DNA from: Bacteroidota bacterium
Lineage (GTDB): Bacteria; Bacteroidota; Bacteroidia; Chitinophagales; Chitinophagaceae
Length of the DNA: 64,000 bases
Direction of reading: 5' to 3'
Assembly (NCBI GenBank): GCA_016712665.1
Contig: JADJQP010000010.1
Span: 35,955 to 99,954 of the forward strand
Shown here: positions 1 through 8,535 of the stretch, one piece after another
How the letters are laid out: each line of letters begins with the position of its first letter
How positions within the stretch are numbered: the first letter of the stretch is position 1
Made by a program: the position numbers and the translations under genes
The notes under the pieces: model-generated
What the model was told of the DNA's origin: nothing
Seen by the model: only the letters and a program-made list of their open reading frames with translations
Database searches by the model: none

Positions 1-1306
1 AGGTAACCGTATTGCCAGAGCATAAAACTCCGGTGGAAGTAATGGTAACTACAGGTGCAGGTGGAGCCACATAATTGTAGGTAGCAGTAGCGGTACAACC
101 TAAATTGGAGGTACAAGTAACGGTGTAAATACCTGTTACGGTTGGAATAATTTTAGCGGTAGTATCACCTGTAGACCATAAGTAGGTATAGGTTGGAACC
201 AAAGGGACATTACCCGATAAATACTCAAAAATATTTTTTCTCAAATTAGAAGCTTCAAGAAATGGAGTATGCCAATTGGTAGTGGTCATACCTCCAAACA
301 TCACAATACCTGCCCCCCATGCTTTTTCTGTAAGAATGGCATCTGCAGGATTATTGGTATTATGAATGACGGTAGTACCTCCATTTTGAACATTGGCGTG
401 CGCAAAATAATTTCCGTTATAGGACAATTGAGTAGGCAAATTAGGTCCCAAAACAATTGGATGTAGTGGCAAAGTTATGGTGGCAGGTGGAATAAGATTC
501 ATGTAGTTAAGCACTGTTCCACCGAAACCCCAATTTTGGATACCTCCATTATTAGGTGCTGCATTCAGAAATAAGCGCCCTCCCGCATTCACCCAACTTT
601 CAATTAAGGCAATATTTGCATTGATATAATTTGTACATCCAATACCATTTCCATCCCCACCTTCTATAAACACAAACTGGGTACCTGGTACAAATATGAA
701 AGCCGGGTTGGCTGCAAAATTTGCTTGTATCCAATTTCCAACCCCAAAAACCGCATTCATTTCATCCACATTATTGGGTACACCCCAAGGAGTAACATCT
801 GTTATGTAATACTTTGCACCGGGAATAACGCCTCCACCACCACCGGCACCAGTTGCCGTTAAAGTATCTACACAATTAAAAGTAGAAAAAGCAATACTAA
901 CTGTAGGAGACGGTTTAATAGTAATATCAACGCCATTATTGGGACCGCCTGCCACCGGTAATGAACTAATGATACGTACTCGATAACCTGTGCCAAAAGG
1001 CGTATTGCATGGAATGGTGCAATTGATATTTCCTGCCAAAGCAACACTGGCAAGGGTACCGATAGTGGTAGCTCCCACAAAATTGCCCACATTATTGGAC
1101 AATTGTACGGTGAACACATTTCCTGCTGCATAGGCGCCGGTAGCGGAATAGCTGACAATTATCTGATCGCAGGCACATAAATTTACATTTGCCAAGGGAG
1201 AGGTTGTAATAACCTGAGCTTGGGTAGTGGAGGTATATATCGCACAAAGTAAGGTGAGTACTGCGAACAGTGCCTTCCTTTTCAGTGAAGTAGCAAAGCG
1301 TTTCAT
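1..1306 (-). CDS. Large secreted Ig/PKD-type protein, N-terminal part (gene runs off the left edge)
   Basis: The frame is open from an ATG at 1306 to base 1, so about 435 N-terminal residues are visible. It begins with a signal peptide (MKRFATSLKRKALF, hydrophobic stretch, cleavage near TQAQ). About 100 residues of beta-rich domain follow (LANVNLCACDQIIV), then a region resembling a class-I-amidotransferase-like or DUF4350 fold (FVPGTQFVFIEG, WVNAGGRLFLN, AWGAGIVMFGGM). Last come Ig-like repeats (TYTYLWSTG, VYTVTCTSNLGC, TSTGVLCSGNTVT). It is a close paralogue, nearly residue for residue, of the next gene (1533-4295), so a T9SS sorting domain is expected beyond the edge, but that is inference. 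The enzymatic role, if any, is unknown. It is probably exported by Sec and then T9SS. A canonical phylum-type promoter lies just upstream. Confidence 0.85.
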   Translation of the reverse strand, partial: MKRFATSLKRKALFAVLTLLCAIYTSTTQAQVITTSPLANVNLCACDQIIVSYSATGAYAAGNVFTVQLSNNVGNFVGATTIGTLASVALAGNINCTIPCNTPFGTGYRVRIISSLPVAGGPNNGVDITIKPSPTVSIAFSTFNCVDTLTATGAGGGGGVIPGAKYYITDVTPWGVPNNVDEMNAVFGVGNWIQANFAANPAFIFVPGTQFVFIEGGDGNGIGCTNYINANIALIESWVNAGGRLFLNAAPNNGGIQNWGFGGTVLNYMNLIPPATITLPLHPIVLGPNLPTQLSYNGNYFAHANVQNGGTTVIHNTNNPADAILTEKAWGAGIVMFGGMTTTNWHTPFLEASNLRKNIFEYLSGNVPLVPTYTYLWSTGDTTAKIIPTVTGIYTVTCTSNLGCTATATYNYVAPPAPVVTITSTGVLCSGNTVT

Positions 1307-1357
1307 AGAAAAAATTTAGAAATTTGAGTTAAAGATAAAGATAAAATTCAATTCTGT

Positions 1358-1386
1358 CAAAAATACAATGTAGCAGAAAATCCAAA
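1358..1386 (-). promoter_or_regulatory. Bacteroidota-type promoter of the truncated secreted-protein gene
   Basis: On the minus strand TTTG (1386-1383) is followed after 17 bp by TATTTTTG (1365-1358), an exact match to the TTTG/TAnnTTTG promoter of this phylum. The expected start is near 1352, giving a leader of about 45 nt to the ATG at 1306. Confidence 0.6.
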
Positions 1387-1532
1387 AGGGCATTCAATAC
1401 GAATCTGATTCTTGATAATACATTCTATACTGCCATATGAAGGCATTCTTTACATTCAAATTGAAAACAAGTTGAAAAGCTTCAATAGTAAGAATCAATA
1501 AAACGGTTCAAAATCACCTGGCAAATCGACCT

Positions 1533-4295
1533 CTACCGCACCAGAATTACATTCCCTTTGAAATTCTTCTTGATATTATTATTGAACTCTGCGTCAATGA
1601 TATAAACATACGTTGACATCGGTTGTGGTACACCATTATACTTGCCGTCCCATCCTCTGCCGTCAATGGATGTGGTAGTAAAGATATTTTCACCCCAACG
1701 GTTGTAGATATCCATCTTAAAGGTCTTTAACCCGGATGATAAAATCTCACGAGGTATAAAATAATCATTCAAACCATCACCATCAGGTGAAAACGCATTC
1801 GGAATATTCAAATAACAATCCCGCACCACTTCAATGGTATCAGATACCGAACATTCACCTTTGCTGCGTGCCCAATAAGTGCCTGCCTGCGACACTACAA
1901 TAGAATTGCTACTTTCTCCCGTACTCCAGTCGTACAGCGCTCCGGGGTTGTTGACATCTGCTATTAGTATCGAACCGGTTAACCCAGGACAAATACTGGT
2001 ATCTCTTCCGATATTTATTTGAGGATAGCTATTCACTTGTATATCCTGCGATACCACTTTATCGGGACAAAAGGTCGATTTTGCTGTGAGGGTTACATTA
2101 TAGAGGCCACCACTTTCCCAGGTATGGGTAGGATTGCTCACATTATTCAATACATTCCCATCTTTAAAATCCCAACTGAAATTGATAATATTGGGTGATA
2201 AGGTATCATAAAAACTCACCTTCTCTCCTACACAAATAACAGAATCGGAAACTACAAAATCAGCGTAGGGATTGTAATCAACAAATAATAATTTTTGGGT
2301 ACTGTCTACACAACCCAATGTATCGGTTACGGTATGGGTAAGAATAAAAGTACCGGGCGTGGTATATAAATGCTGATTCGGGTTATTGCCGGTTATAGGA
2401 GACCCATCGCCCCAATTCCATTCATGAACCCAGGTAGGTTGGGTCACAGGAGGACTAATCAATGAAGTACTGAACACGTACCCTAAGCAAATAGAATCCA
2501 ATACCACATTTGGTGGCGGGGTATTATTGGTAATATCAAAGGCCGAAGTAAGCGGATGATTACAATCGATGGTCACATACATCGTATCAGCACATGGAGG
2601 ATTATTTGCTATTAAACGAATGGTATAAATTCCTTGATTGAAATACACATAAGGTACAGGATTTTGGAAACTCGAATAGCCCCCATCTCCAAAAAGCCAG
2701 TTGTAGGTAACGGCTCCGGTTGAATTATTGGTCAAAAATATTGTGTCGTTTTCGCAACCCAAATGAAGATCCACAGTGAAGTCCGCTTTTAACGAAGTGT
2801 CGGCTACTACATCTATAGTATCGCTTCCGATGCAACCTTGCGCATTGGTAACCGTAACATAATACGTACCAGCAGCATTAACCACTCGGGTTTGTCCGGT
2901 AGAAGCGTCATCCCATAAATATGTAGCAAAACCGGGACCGGCGTCTAAGGTAACCGTATTGCCTGAACACAAAACACCGGTGGAAGTAATATTGACAACA
3001 GGGGTGGGTGGTGCCACATAATTGTATGTAGCGGTAGCAGTACATCCTAAATTAGACGTACAGGTAACGGTATAAACACCGGTGGCTGTTGGTAAAATTT
3101 GTGCTGTGGTTGCACCTGTAGACCATAAGTAGGTATAGGTAGGTGGCGCTGCTACTAGGCCTGACAAATACACCAAAATATTTTTTCGCATATTGATGGC
3201 ATGTTGATTAGTCAAAGGTGCCACATTATTATGCCAATTGGATGTAGTCATTCCGCCAAACATCACAATACCGGCACCCCAAGCTTTTTCTGTAAGTACT
3301 GCAATATTAGGATTTGCTGCATCATGAATTACGGTAGTACCACCATTAACAATATCTGCATGTGCAAAATAGGGACCGGTATATACGCCGGTTGCATCAA
3401 CTGGAAGGTTGGGTCCCACATTAATTGGATGCAAGAGATTAGTCATAATGGCACCTGGTACATTGTTGGGATTGGTTGGAATCAAATTTTGGTAATTTAA
3501 GGTTGTACCCCCAAAGCCCCAATTTTGAATACCGCCGTTATTAGGAGCAGCGTTCAAAAACAATTTTCCTCCGGCATTTACCCAGCTTTCAATTAGTGCA
3601 ACATTCGCATTCATAAAATTAGTACATGCTGTTCCGTTGGCGTCACTTCCTTCAATAAAAACAAATTGAGTACCTGGTACAAAAATGGCCGCAGCATTTG
3701 CTGAAAAATTATCTTGAATCCAATTACCCACTCCAAACACCTGATCCATTTCATTAACATTACTTGGCGAACCCCAAGGTGCAATATCGGTGATATAATA
3801 TTTATTGCCTGGCACGGCACCACCGGCACCACCGGCGCCTATGGCAGTTAGCGTATCCACACAATTGAAGGTAGAAAAAACAATACTAACGGTTGGAGAC
3901 GGCTTAATGGTAATATCTACACCATTATTAGGACCTCCCGCTACCGGTTGCGAACTGATAATACGTATACGATAACCTGAACCGAAAGGGGTATTGCATG
4001 GAATGGTACAAACAATATTACCTCCAAGAGCCACACTATTCAGAGTGCCTATGGTAACTGCACCAACAAAATTACCTACATTATTGGATAATTGTACACT
4101 AAACACATTGCCGGCAGTATAAACGCCGGTGGCAGAATAGCCCACAATAATTTGATCGCAGGCGCATAAATTTACATTTGCCAGGGGCAAAGTGGTAATG
4201 ACCTGCGCTTGAGATATTTTGGCAGCAAAGGTGCAAACAATACTGAAAGCCAATAACAAAATTCTGCTCGTAAAAAATTGCTTTACATTATTCAT
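1533..4295 (-). CDS. T9SS type B secreted protein with GATase-like, Ig-like and PKD domains
   Basis: 920 residues. A signal peptide (about 1-30, ending ISQAQ) is followed by a beta-rich N domain (30-130) and a GATase/DUF4350-like region (about 160-390; FVFIEGSDANG, GIVMFGGMTTS). Ig-like repeats span about 390-500. Three PKD-like domains at about 505-760 carry the usual W-x-F/W-G-D-G and YxxPGxF signatures (WLFGDGG, WNWGDGS, WDFKDGN). A 'STGESS' Ig-like repeat follows, then a gliding-motility-type C-terminal sorting domain (about 835-920; IPNAFSPDGDGLNDYF, YNRWGE, GWDGKYNG, TYVYII). The tail marks it as cargo of the type IX secretion system, attached to or released from the cell surface. Substrate and function are unknown. 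It is a tandem duplicate of the gene at 1-1306. TAnnTTTG-like CAAAAATA at 4329-4336 on the opposite strand marks a probable promoter. Confidence 0.9.
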   Translation of the reverse strand: MNNVKQFFTSRILLLAFSIVCTFAAKISQAQVITTLPLANVNLCACDQIIVGYSATGVYTAGNVFSVQLSNNVGNFVGAVTIGTLNSVALGGNIVCTIPCNTPFGSGYRIRIISSQPVAGGPNNGVDITIKPSPTVSIVFSTFNCVDTLTAIGAGGAGGAVPGNKYYITDIAPWGSPSNVNEMDQVFGVGNWIQDNFSANAAAIFVPGTQFVFIEGSDANGTACTNFMNANVALIESWVNAGGKLFLNAAPNNGGIQNWGFGGTTLNYQNLIPTNPNNVPGAIMTNLLHPINVGPNLPVDATGVYTGPYFAHADIVNGGTTVIHDAANPNIAVLTEKAWGAGIVMFGGMTTSNWHNNVAPLTNQHAINMRKNILVYLSGLVAAPPTYTYLWSTGATTAQILPTATGVYTVTCTSNLGCTATATYNYVAPPTPVVNITSTGVLCSGNTVTLDAGPGFATYLWDDASTGQTRVVNAAGTYYVTVTNAQGCIGSDTIDVVADTSLKADFTVDLHLGCENDTIFLTNNSTGAVTYNWLFGDGGYSSFQNPVPYVYFNQGIYTIRLIANNPPCADTMYVTIDCNHPLTSAFDITNNTPPPNVVLDSICLGYVFSTSLISPPVTQPTWVHEWNWGDGSPITGNNPNQHLYTTPGTFILTHTVTDTLGCVDSTQKLLFVDYNPYADFVVSDSVICVGEKVSFYDTLSPNIINFSWDFKDGNVLNNVSNPTHTWESGGLYNVTLTAKSTFCPDKVVSQDIQVNSYPQINIGRDTSICPGLTGSILIADVNNPGALYDWSTGESSNSIVVSQAGTYWARSKGECSVSDTIEVVRDCYLNIPNAFSPDGDGLNDYFIPREILSSGLKTFKMDIYNRWGENIFTTTSIDGRGWDGKYNGVPQPMSTYVYIIDAEFNNNIKKNFKGNVILVR

Positions 4296-4328
4296 AAAAA
4301 CGAATTAAATATAAGGGTGATATTCCAA

Positions 4329-4336
4329 CAAAAATA
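4329..4336 (-). promoter_or_regulatory. Probable -7 element of the 1533-4295 gene
   Basis: The minus strand reads TATTTTTG, an exact TAnnTTTG and the same octamer as before the upstream paralogue, 34 bp before the ATG. No exact TTTG is found at the -33 spacing, so support is moderate. Confidence 0.4.
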
Positions 4337-4469
4337 GCATAAAAAACTATAATCACTAACATAGACGTAATAAATCTATATATGGTTTGTAGCGCATCGA
4401 TCAGAATTTTAGCAAGTAAATAGCATCTTACCTTCTAAAAACTGCGACAAAAATGGCTATTATAAAATA

Positions 4470-5909
4470 TTAAATAGCTGACAACTGCACTTTTTGCTGC
4501 AATTCTTTCACCTGTTCCCTAATTAGGGTGTCTGTATCCATTAGGTCTTTTACGGTTTGGCAACTATGAATAACAGTAGTATGATCTCTGCCACCAAAAT
4601 GATCGCCTATGGTTTTGAGAGAATTTTTAGTAAACTGTTTGGCTAAAAACATAGATATTTGACGTGCCTGCACTATTTCCCTCTTTCGGGTTTTGTCTTG
4701 CAGTTTATCGTACGAAATATCATAATAATCGCATACCATTTTCTGAATATTGTCTATTGTAATCTCCTTCGATGAGGTTTTTACAATATTGCGCAACACC
4801 TTCTTTGCAAGTTCTAAATCAATTTCCTTCTTTACCAATGATGAATTTGCTAATAATGAAATGAGTGCTCCCTCCATTTCTCGTACATTATTTTGTACAT
4901 TATAGGCGAGGTATTTCACCACCTCATTAGGAAGTTCGAGGCCATCATTCCGCATTTTATGTTCCAAAATGGCCATGCGTGTATCAAAATCAGGAATTTG
5001 AATATCGGCACTTAATCCCCATCTAAAACGAGACAGCAAGCGCTCTTGCATCCCATCCAAATCTTTGGGAGGTTTATCACTAGTAAGAATCAACTGCTTG
5101 CCATTCTGATGTAAATGATTGAAAATAGAGAAAAAAGCATCCTGCGATTTTACAGCAGGGGCAAAATATTGCACATCATCAATGATCAAAACATCAATTA
5201 ATTGATAAAAATTAATAAAGTCATTGATTTCATTATTCTTTGAATGCTCAATAAATTGATGAATAAATTTTTCAGCACTTACATACAGCACGGTTTTATT
5301 GGGATGCAATCGTTTGGTTTCATTTCCTATTGCATGCACCAAGTGGGTTTTACCAAGACCTGCACCACTATAAATCACCAAAGGATTGAAGGAGGTACCG
5401 CCTGGTTTTTGCGCTACTGCTAAACCGGCACTTCGTGCCAAACGGTTACACTCACCCTCCACAAAGGCATCAAACGTATGATTCGGATTCAGCTGTGGAT
5501 CAATTTGAGAACGCTTCAAACCCGGAATAACGAATGGATTTTTTATGCCATGCTCGCCATGTCCGATGTTAGCATCTACATAATTATTGGAAAGTTGTGC
5601 TTGCTGGTGGGTGCTTGCCGGCATTCGAATGGAGGCCGGATTTTTTTTGGTTTGATTCTCCATCAAAATTCGATACTCCAATTTGGCATCTTTGCCCAAT
5701 TCACGTTTGATGGTTTTAGCAATAAGTTCGACATAATGTTCCTCAAGCCATTCGTAAAAAAATTGGCTGGGTACTTCAATCACCAAAACATTATTCTCCA
5801 AAGCCACTGGTTTGATTGGTTCAAACCAAGTTCTATATGATTGCCAACTGATATTATCTTTTATGATTTTTAAACAATTATCCCATATTTTATCAAAAGA
5901 TTTTATCAT
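4470..5909 (-). CDS. dnaA: Chromosomal replication initiator protein DnaA
   Basis: 479 residues, normal for the family. Domain I is at 1-90 (WDNCLKIIKDNISWQSYRTWFEPI, shortened here to its start WDNCLKI). A linker spans about 90-140. The AAA+ domain has Walker A GAGLGKT near 180-187, Walker B VLIIDDVQYFA, sensor I ILTSDKPP and an arginine-finger region LLSRFRWG. The C-terminal domain IV carries the DnaA-box-binding signature GRDHTTVIHSC. It opens oriC with ATP and also acts as a transcription factor. The gene stands alone (no dnaN beside it), which is common in this phylum. A consensus DnaA box lies 65 bp upstream of the start, which suggests autoregulation. Confidence 0.98.
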   Translation of the reverse strand: MIKSFDKIWDNCLKIIKDNISWQSYRTWFEPIKPVALENNVLVIEVPSQFFYEWLEEHYVELIAKTIKRELGKDAKLEYRILMENQTKKNPASIRMPASTHQQAQLSNNYVDANIGHGEHGIKNPFVIPGLKRSQIDPQLNPNHTFDAFVEGECNRLARSAGLAVAQKPGGTSFNPLVIYSGAGLGKTHLVHAIGNETKRLHPNKTVLYVSAEKFIHQFIEHSKNNEINDFINFYQLIDVLIIDDVQYFAPAVKSQDAFFSIFNHLHQNGKQLILTSDKPPKDLDGMQERLLSRFRWGLSADIQIPDFDTRMAILEHKMRNDGLELPNEVVKYLAYNVQNNVREMEGALISLLANSSLVKKEIDLELAKKVLRNIVKTSSKEITIDNIQKMVCDYYDISYDKLQDKTRKREIVQARQISMFLAKQFTKNSLKTIGDHFGGRDHTTVIHSCQTVKDLMDTDTLIREQVKELQQKVQLSAI

Positions 5910-5973
5910 GCGTGGTTATACTAATTTTATTGGGTTATACAATTAACTTTACTTTATTTTTTTATGAAGGGAG

Positions 5974-5982
5974 TGTGAATAA
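5974..5982 (-). promoter_or_regulatory. DnaA box upstream of dnaA
   Basis: The minus strand reads TTATTCACA, a full match to TTWTNCACA, in the intergenic region before dnaA. The same 9-mer recurs upstream of parA (15574) and nrdJ (37968). A role in dnaA autorepression is inference. Confidence 0.5.
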
Positions 5983-6034
5983 ATCATTTTCCTTTCAAGG
6001 AACGAAAGTGGTAATTATTTGTTGAAAAAAAATT

Positions 6035-6973
6035 TTATATCATGTTTTCTGCAAGTTGAATCGCACCAAAATCTGAAACATAGTCGTAGTCGTTTTTATT
6101 ATCAAAAAAAATATTTATTCGCCCTAAATGAATGCCTGCCCAACCCACTTGATTAATTAATACTTCTTGATTATTTCGATTTTTTAGCTTATGTGGCTCC
6201 TCTAAAAACGTGTGCGTATGCCCACCAATTATGAGATGGATGTGCTCACTCTCTTTCGCCAATATTTTGTCGGACACTTTGTTATTCGGGTATTCAAATC
6301 CAAGATGCGACAAGCATATGATAAAGTCGCAGCGTTTTCGCTTCTTCAAAAAATAGGCTACTTCATTGGCAGCCTTTATGGGATCTTGGTAGCTAATTTG
6401 ACCAAATAATTTTTCAGGAACCAATCCATTCAATTCAATACCAACTCCCAAAATACCTATTTTGATTTTTCCTTTCTTAATAATAGTATATGGCTGCATG
6501 ATGGATTCAAGGGACGTATGTGAAAAATCATAATTACAATTCACAAATGGAAAATCAGCATGCTGCATTTGTGCTACCAATCCATCTATACCATTGTCAA
6601 AATCGTGGTTGCCTAAGGTAGCCGCATCATAGCGAAGTAAACTCATCACCTTCATCTCAGGTTCCCCTTTGTAGTAATTGAAATACGGAGTTCCTTGAAA
6701 AATATCCCCAGCGTCTAGCAAAATGGTATGTGCTTCCTCATTTCTGATTTTTGAAATCACCCTCTCTCTTGCTACTACCCCACCCAAACCTTGATACTTG
6801 CTACCATCCATAGGAAAGGGATCCAGACGACTGTGTACATCATTGGTGTGAAGAATGGTTACGGAATGCTGTTGGCTTTCTTGAGCTAGAGCCTCAAACG
6901 GAAATTGTGAAGCCGCCAGGAGAGCGGATGTGGCAGCAGTTTGCTGTAGAAATTTTCTTCGACTGATATTCAT
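6035..6973 (-). CDS. Tat-exported metallophosphoesterase (5'-nucleotidase catalytic half)
   Basis: 312 residues from the ATG at 6973; a TTG three codons earlier is less likely. The N terminus is a twin-arginine signal (SRRKFLQQTAATSALLAAS), so the folded, metal-loaded enzyme is exported by Tat. Calcineurin-like metal ligands are visible: HTNDVHS, LLDAGDIFQG, TLGNHDFDNG, LSHLG and IIGGHTHT. These match the N-terminal domain of UshA/5'-nucleotidases, which hydrolyse nucleotides and nucleotide sugars. The substrate-specificity domain is absent and is encoded by the gene just upstream in the same operon (6984-7757), 10 nt away. The two products probably act together in the periplasm. Confidence 0.9.
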   Translation of the reverse strand: MNISRRKFLQQTAATSALLAASQFPFEALAQESQQHSVTILHTNDVHSRLDPFPMDGSKYQGLGGVVARERVISKIRNEEAHTILLDAGDIFQGTPYFNYYKGEPEMKVMSLLRYDAATLGNHDFDNGIDGLVAQMQHADFPFVNCNYDFSHTSLESIMQPYTIIKKGKIKIGILGVGIELNGLVPEKLFGQISYQDPIKAANEVAYFLKKRKRCDFIICLSHLGFEYPNNKVSDKILAKESEHIHLIIGGHTHTFLEEPHKLKNRNNQEVLINQVGWAGIHLGRINIFFDNKNDYDYVSDFGAIQLAENMI

Positions 6974-6983
6974 TGTAGACAAT

Positions 6984-7757
6984 TTATTCGTGAATGGTAT
7001 AATGACCGATTGTAGTAATTTTGAAATGCTTTTTGATATAGGCTATCATTACATCTCTTAATAATAGTCCCGTATGCATACACTTGCTCGACTTTAAAAA
7101 AGTACACTGATCACCCCCATTGGCTATATAATCATTTGTAGCAATCACATACATCGAATCAGAATGAATAGGCACTCTTCGGATTTCCAGATTCAAATTT
7201 CCATTGGTTTTCTCTACCAGAAGGGTATCATTATAATACAATTGATTATCCATACTTTTTTGAAATTGAATCGGCTTTCGAATAGGCCAGCCACCTGCAC
7301 TGTCCATTAAGGCCACCCATTTCTGTAAAACATCGCCCGTCACAGATAATAGCACTAGTTCATTATCAAATGGAAGCAGTTCAAAAATTTTACCCGTTGT
7401 AATAGGCCCTTTGGGTAGTTCAGGTATGCGTATCCCTCCGTAGTTGCATATGGCATTGCAGGCTTTTGCATCCAATTCTAAGGCTTTTTCAAAAAGGGCA
7501 TCTACTACCAAATTTCCCAAACTACCACCTGGTCGTACCTTAATAAAATCAGTCTCAGCCGTGCCTATCACGGTATTCATTTCTGTATTCAAACCATCCC
7601 TGTAGGGTTTTATTAATTGCGCTACTTCAGTGAGGGTATCCGTAAGACCTGCTTCCACTTTGTATCTCTTGGCCTCATTCGAAACCACCGAATAAGGTGT
7701 TTTACAAGCACAAAAAACGAGTCCAAGAAGCCAAATGAAATGTGTATAAGTTTTCAT
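6984..7757 (-). CDS. 5'-nucleotidase C-terminal-domain lipoprotein
   Basis: 257 residues. The N terminus MKTYTHFIWLLGLVFCAC is a lipoprotein-type signal with Cys about residue 18-19. The rest matches the 5_nucleotid_C domain: GNLVVDALFEKA, CNAICNYGGIRIP, GPITTGKIFELLPFDNELVLLSVTG, YVIATNDYIANGGDQCTFL. That domain supplies the substrate pocket in UshA-type enzymes. No metallophosphatase motif is present. It precedes the Tat-exported catalytic half in a two-gene operon, a split arrangement of a normally single-chain enzyme. One partner is predicted lipid-anchored by Sec and the other folded and exported by Tat. Confidence 0.88.
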   Translation of the reverse strand: MKTYTHFIWLLGLVFCACKTPYSVVSNEAKRYKVEAGLTDTLTEVAQLIKPYRDGLNTEMNTVIGTAETDFIKVRPGGSLGNLVVDALFEKALELDAKACNAICNYGGIRIPELPKGPITTGKIFELLPFDNELVLLSVTGDVLQKWVALMDSAGGWPIRKPIQFQKSMDNQLYYNDTLLVEKTNGNLNLEIRRVPIHSDSMYVIATNDYIANGGDQCTFLKSSKCMHTGLLLRDVMIAYIKKHFKITTIGHYTIHE

Positions 7758-7825
7758 GCTGCAAATAATCTGTAAAATAGTAAAAAAAACTAACTTCGCT
7801 ACTTAATCTTAAATATACAAATTTT

Positions 7826-8206
7826 ATGGCCTCATTTGAAATCATAGGAAAATTAAAAGTAAAAGGAAACACGCAGGTTGTTAGCGACAAATTCTCTAAA
7901 AGAGATTTGGTACTCGTAACGGATGACCAATATCCGCAATTTTTTTCATTACAACTTACGCAAGATAAATGCGCCTTGCTAGACCAATATAATGTTGGCG
8001 ATGATATGAAGATTTCCTTTAACTTAAGAGGCAGAGAATGGACAGCACCCGATGGTGTGGTAAAATATTTCAATACCCTAGAGGCTTGGCGTTTGGAGAG
8101 AAGTGCTTCTGCACACGCTGCGGCTGGCAACCACTCAAATCTTTCTCCATCGGCGCCAGAAGAGGTTATTTCTTCAAGTGCAGCCAATGATGATTTGCCA
8201 TTTTAA
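7826..8206 (+). CDS. DUF3127-family small protein with an SSB-like C-terminal tail
   Basis: 126 residues. Residues 1-95 match the DUF3127 family of Bacteroidota (ASFEIIGKLKVKG, KRDLVLVTDDQYPQFFSLQ, YNVGDDMKISFNLRGREW). This looks like a single OB-fold-type beta barrel. Residues 96-118 are low-complexity Ala/Ser. The protein ends NDDLPF, strongly resembling the acidic DDDIPF tip with which single-stranded-DNA-binding proteins recruit repair proteins. A nucleic-acid role is plausible but not shown here. It is divergent from the 5'-nucleotidase operon. Confidence 0.85.
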   Translation: MASFEIIGKLKVKGNTQVVSDKFSKRDLVLVTDDQYPQFFSLQLTQDKCALLDQYNVGDDMKISFNLRGREWTAPDGVVKYFNTLEAWRLERSASAHAAAGNHSNLSPSAPEEVISSSAANDDLPF

Positions 8207-8232
8207 TATCAATTCCTAATCTTTTGTTTAGT

Positions 8233-8269
8233 ACAATTCCGGCGAGATTTGAAATCTCGCCGGAATTGT
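8233..8269. repeat. 37-bp near-perfect palindrome, REP-like
   Basis: ACAATTCCGGCGAGATTT pairs with its complement around a TTTGAAAT centre; the two arms match throughout except for the odd central base. Placed just after the DUF3127 stop, it can act as a bidirectional terminator. Its centre (TTTGAAATC plus CGCC) recurs in the palindrome at 8480-8516, suggesting one repeat family. Confidence 0.75.
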
Positions 8270-8479
8270 TGTGTGGGTATGGTACTAAGGTCATGTTTTA
8301 AAGAACAGTGAGCGATCATGCACTGTGGTAATTATAATTTTGTGATAGAGCATTTCAAAAAAACATCTATGGAAGAAAGAAACCTATTATCAATAAACAA
8401 AAAACACCAGTAGGTACGTTCTTTTTTGGAACGTAAACAGACCATAAGCCTGCAAATAAAAAAAACAGTATCCCAAACA

Positions 8480-8516
8480 AAAAACGCTGGCTGGGTTTGA
8501 AATCCCGCCAGCGTTT
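8480..8516. repeat. Second palindrome of the same family, terminator of glnN
   Basis: AAAACGCTGGC pairs with GCCAGCGTTTT around a TGGGTTTGAAATCCC centre, with two G-T type mismatches. It lies 20 bp beyond the glnN stop codon, with A/T runs flanking both arms, and probably terminates glnN on the minus strand. Confidence 0.7.
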
Positions 8517-8535
8517 TGTCATGTAAAACCAATTT

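Larger units (their letters stand above)
8207..8535. other. Intergenic region with two related palindromes, no gene
   Basis: Convergent intergenic region between the DUF3127 gene and glnN. It holds two long imperfect palindromes described separately, plus a small stem TACGTTC/GAACGTA around 8415-8435. No coding frame in it shows protein-like features. Confidence 0.6.

Noticed and set aside
868..1158. 96-codon frame inside the first truncated gene
   Set aside because: It is a shadow of the true minus-strand frame, which aligns with the paralogue at 1533-4295.
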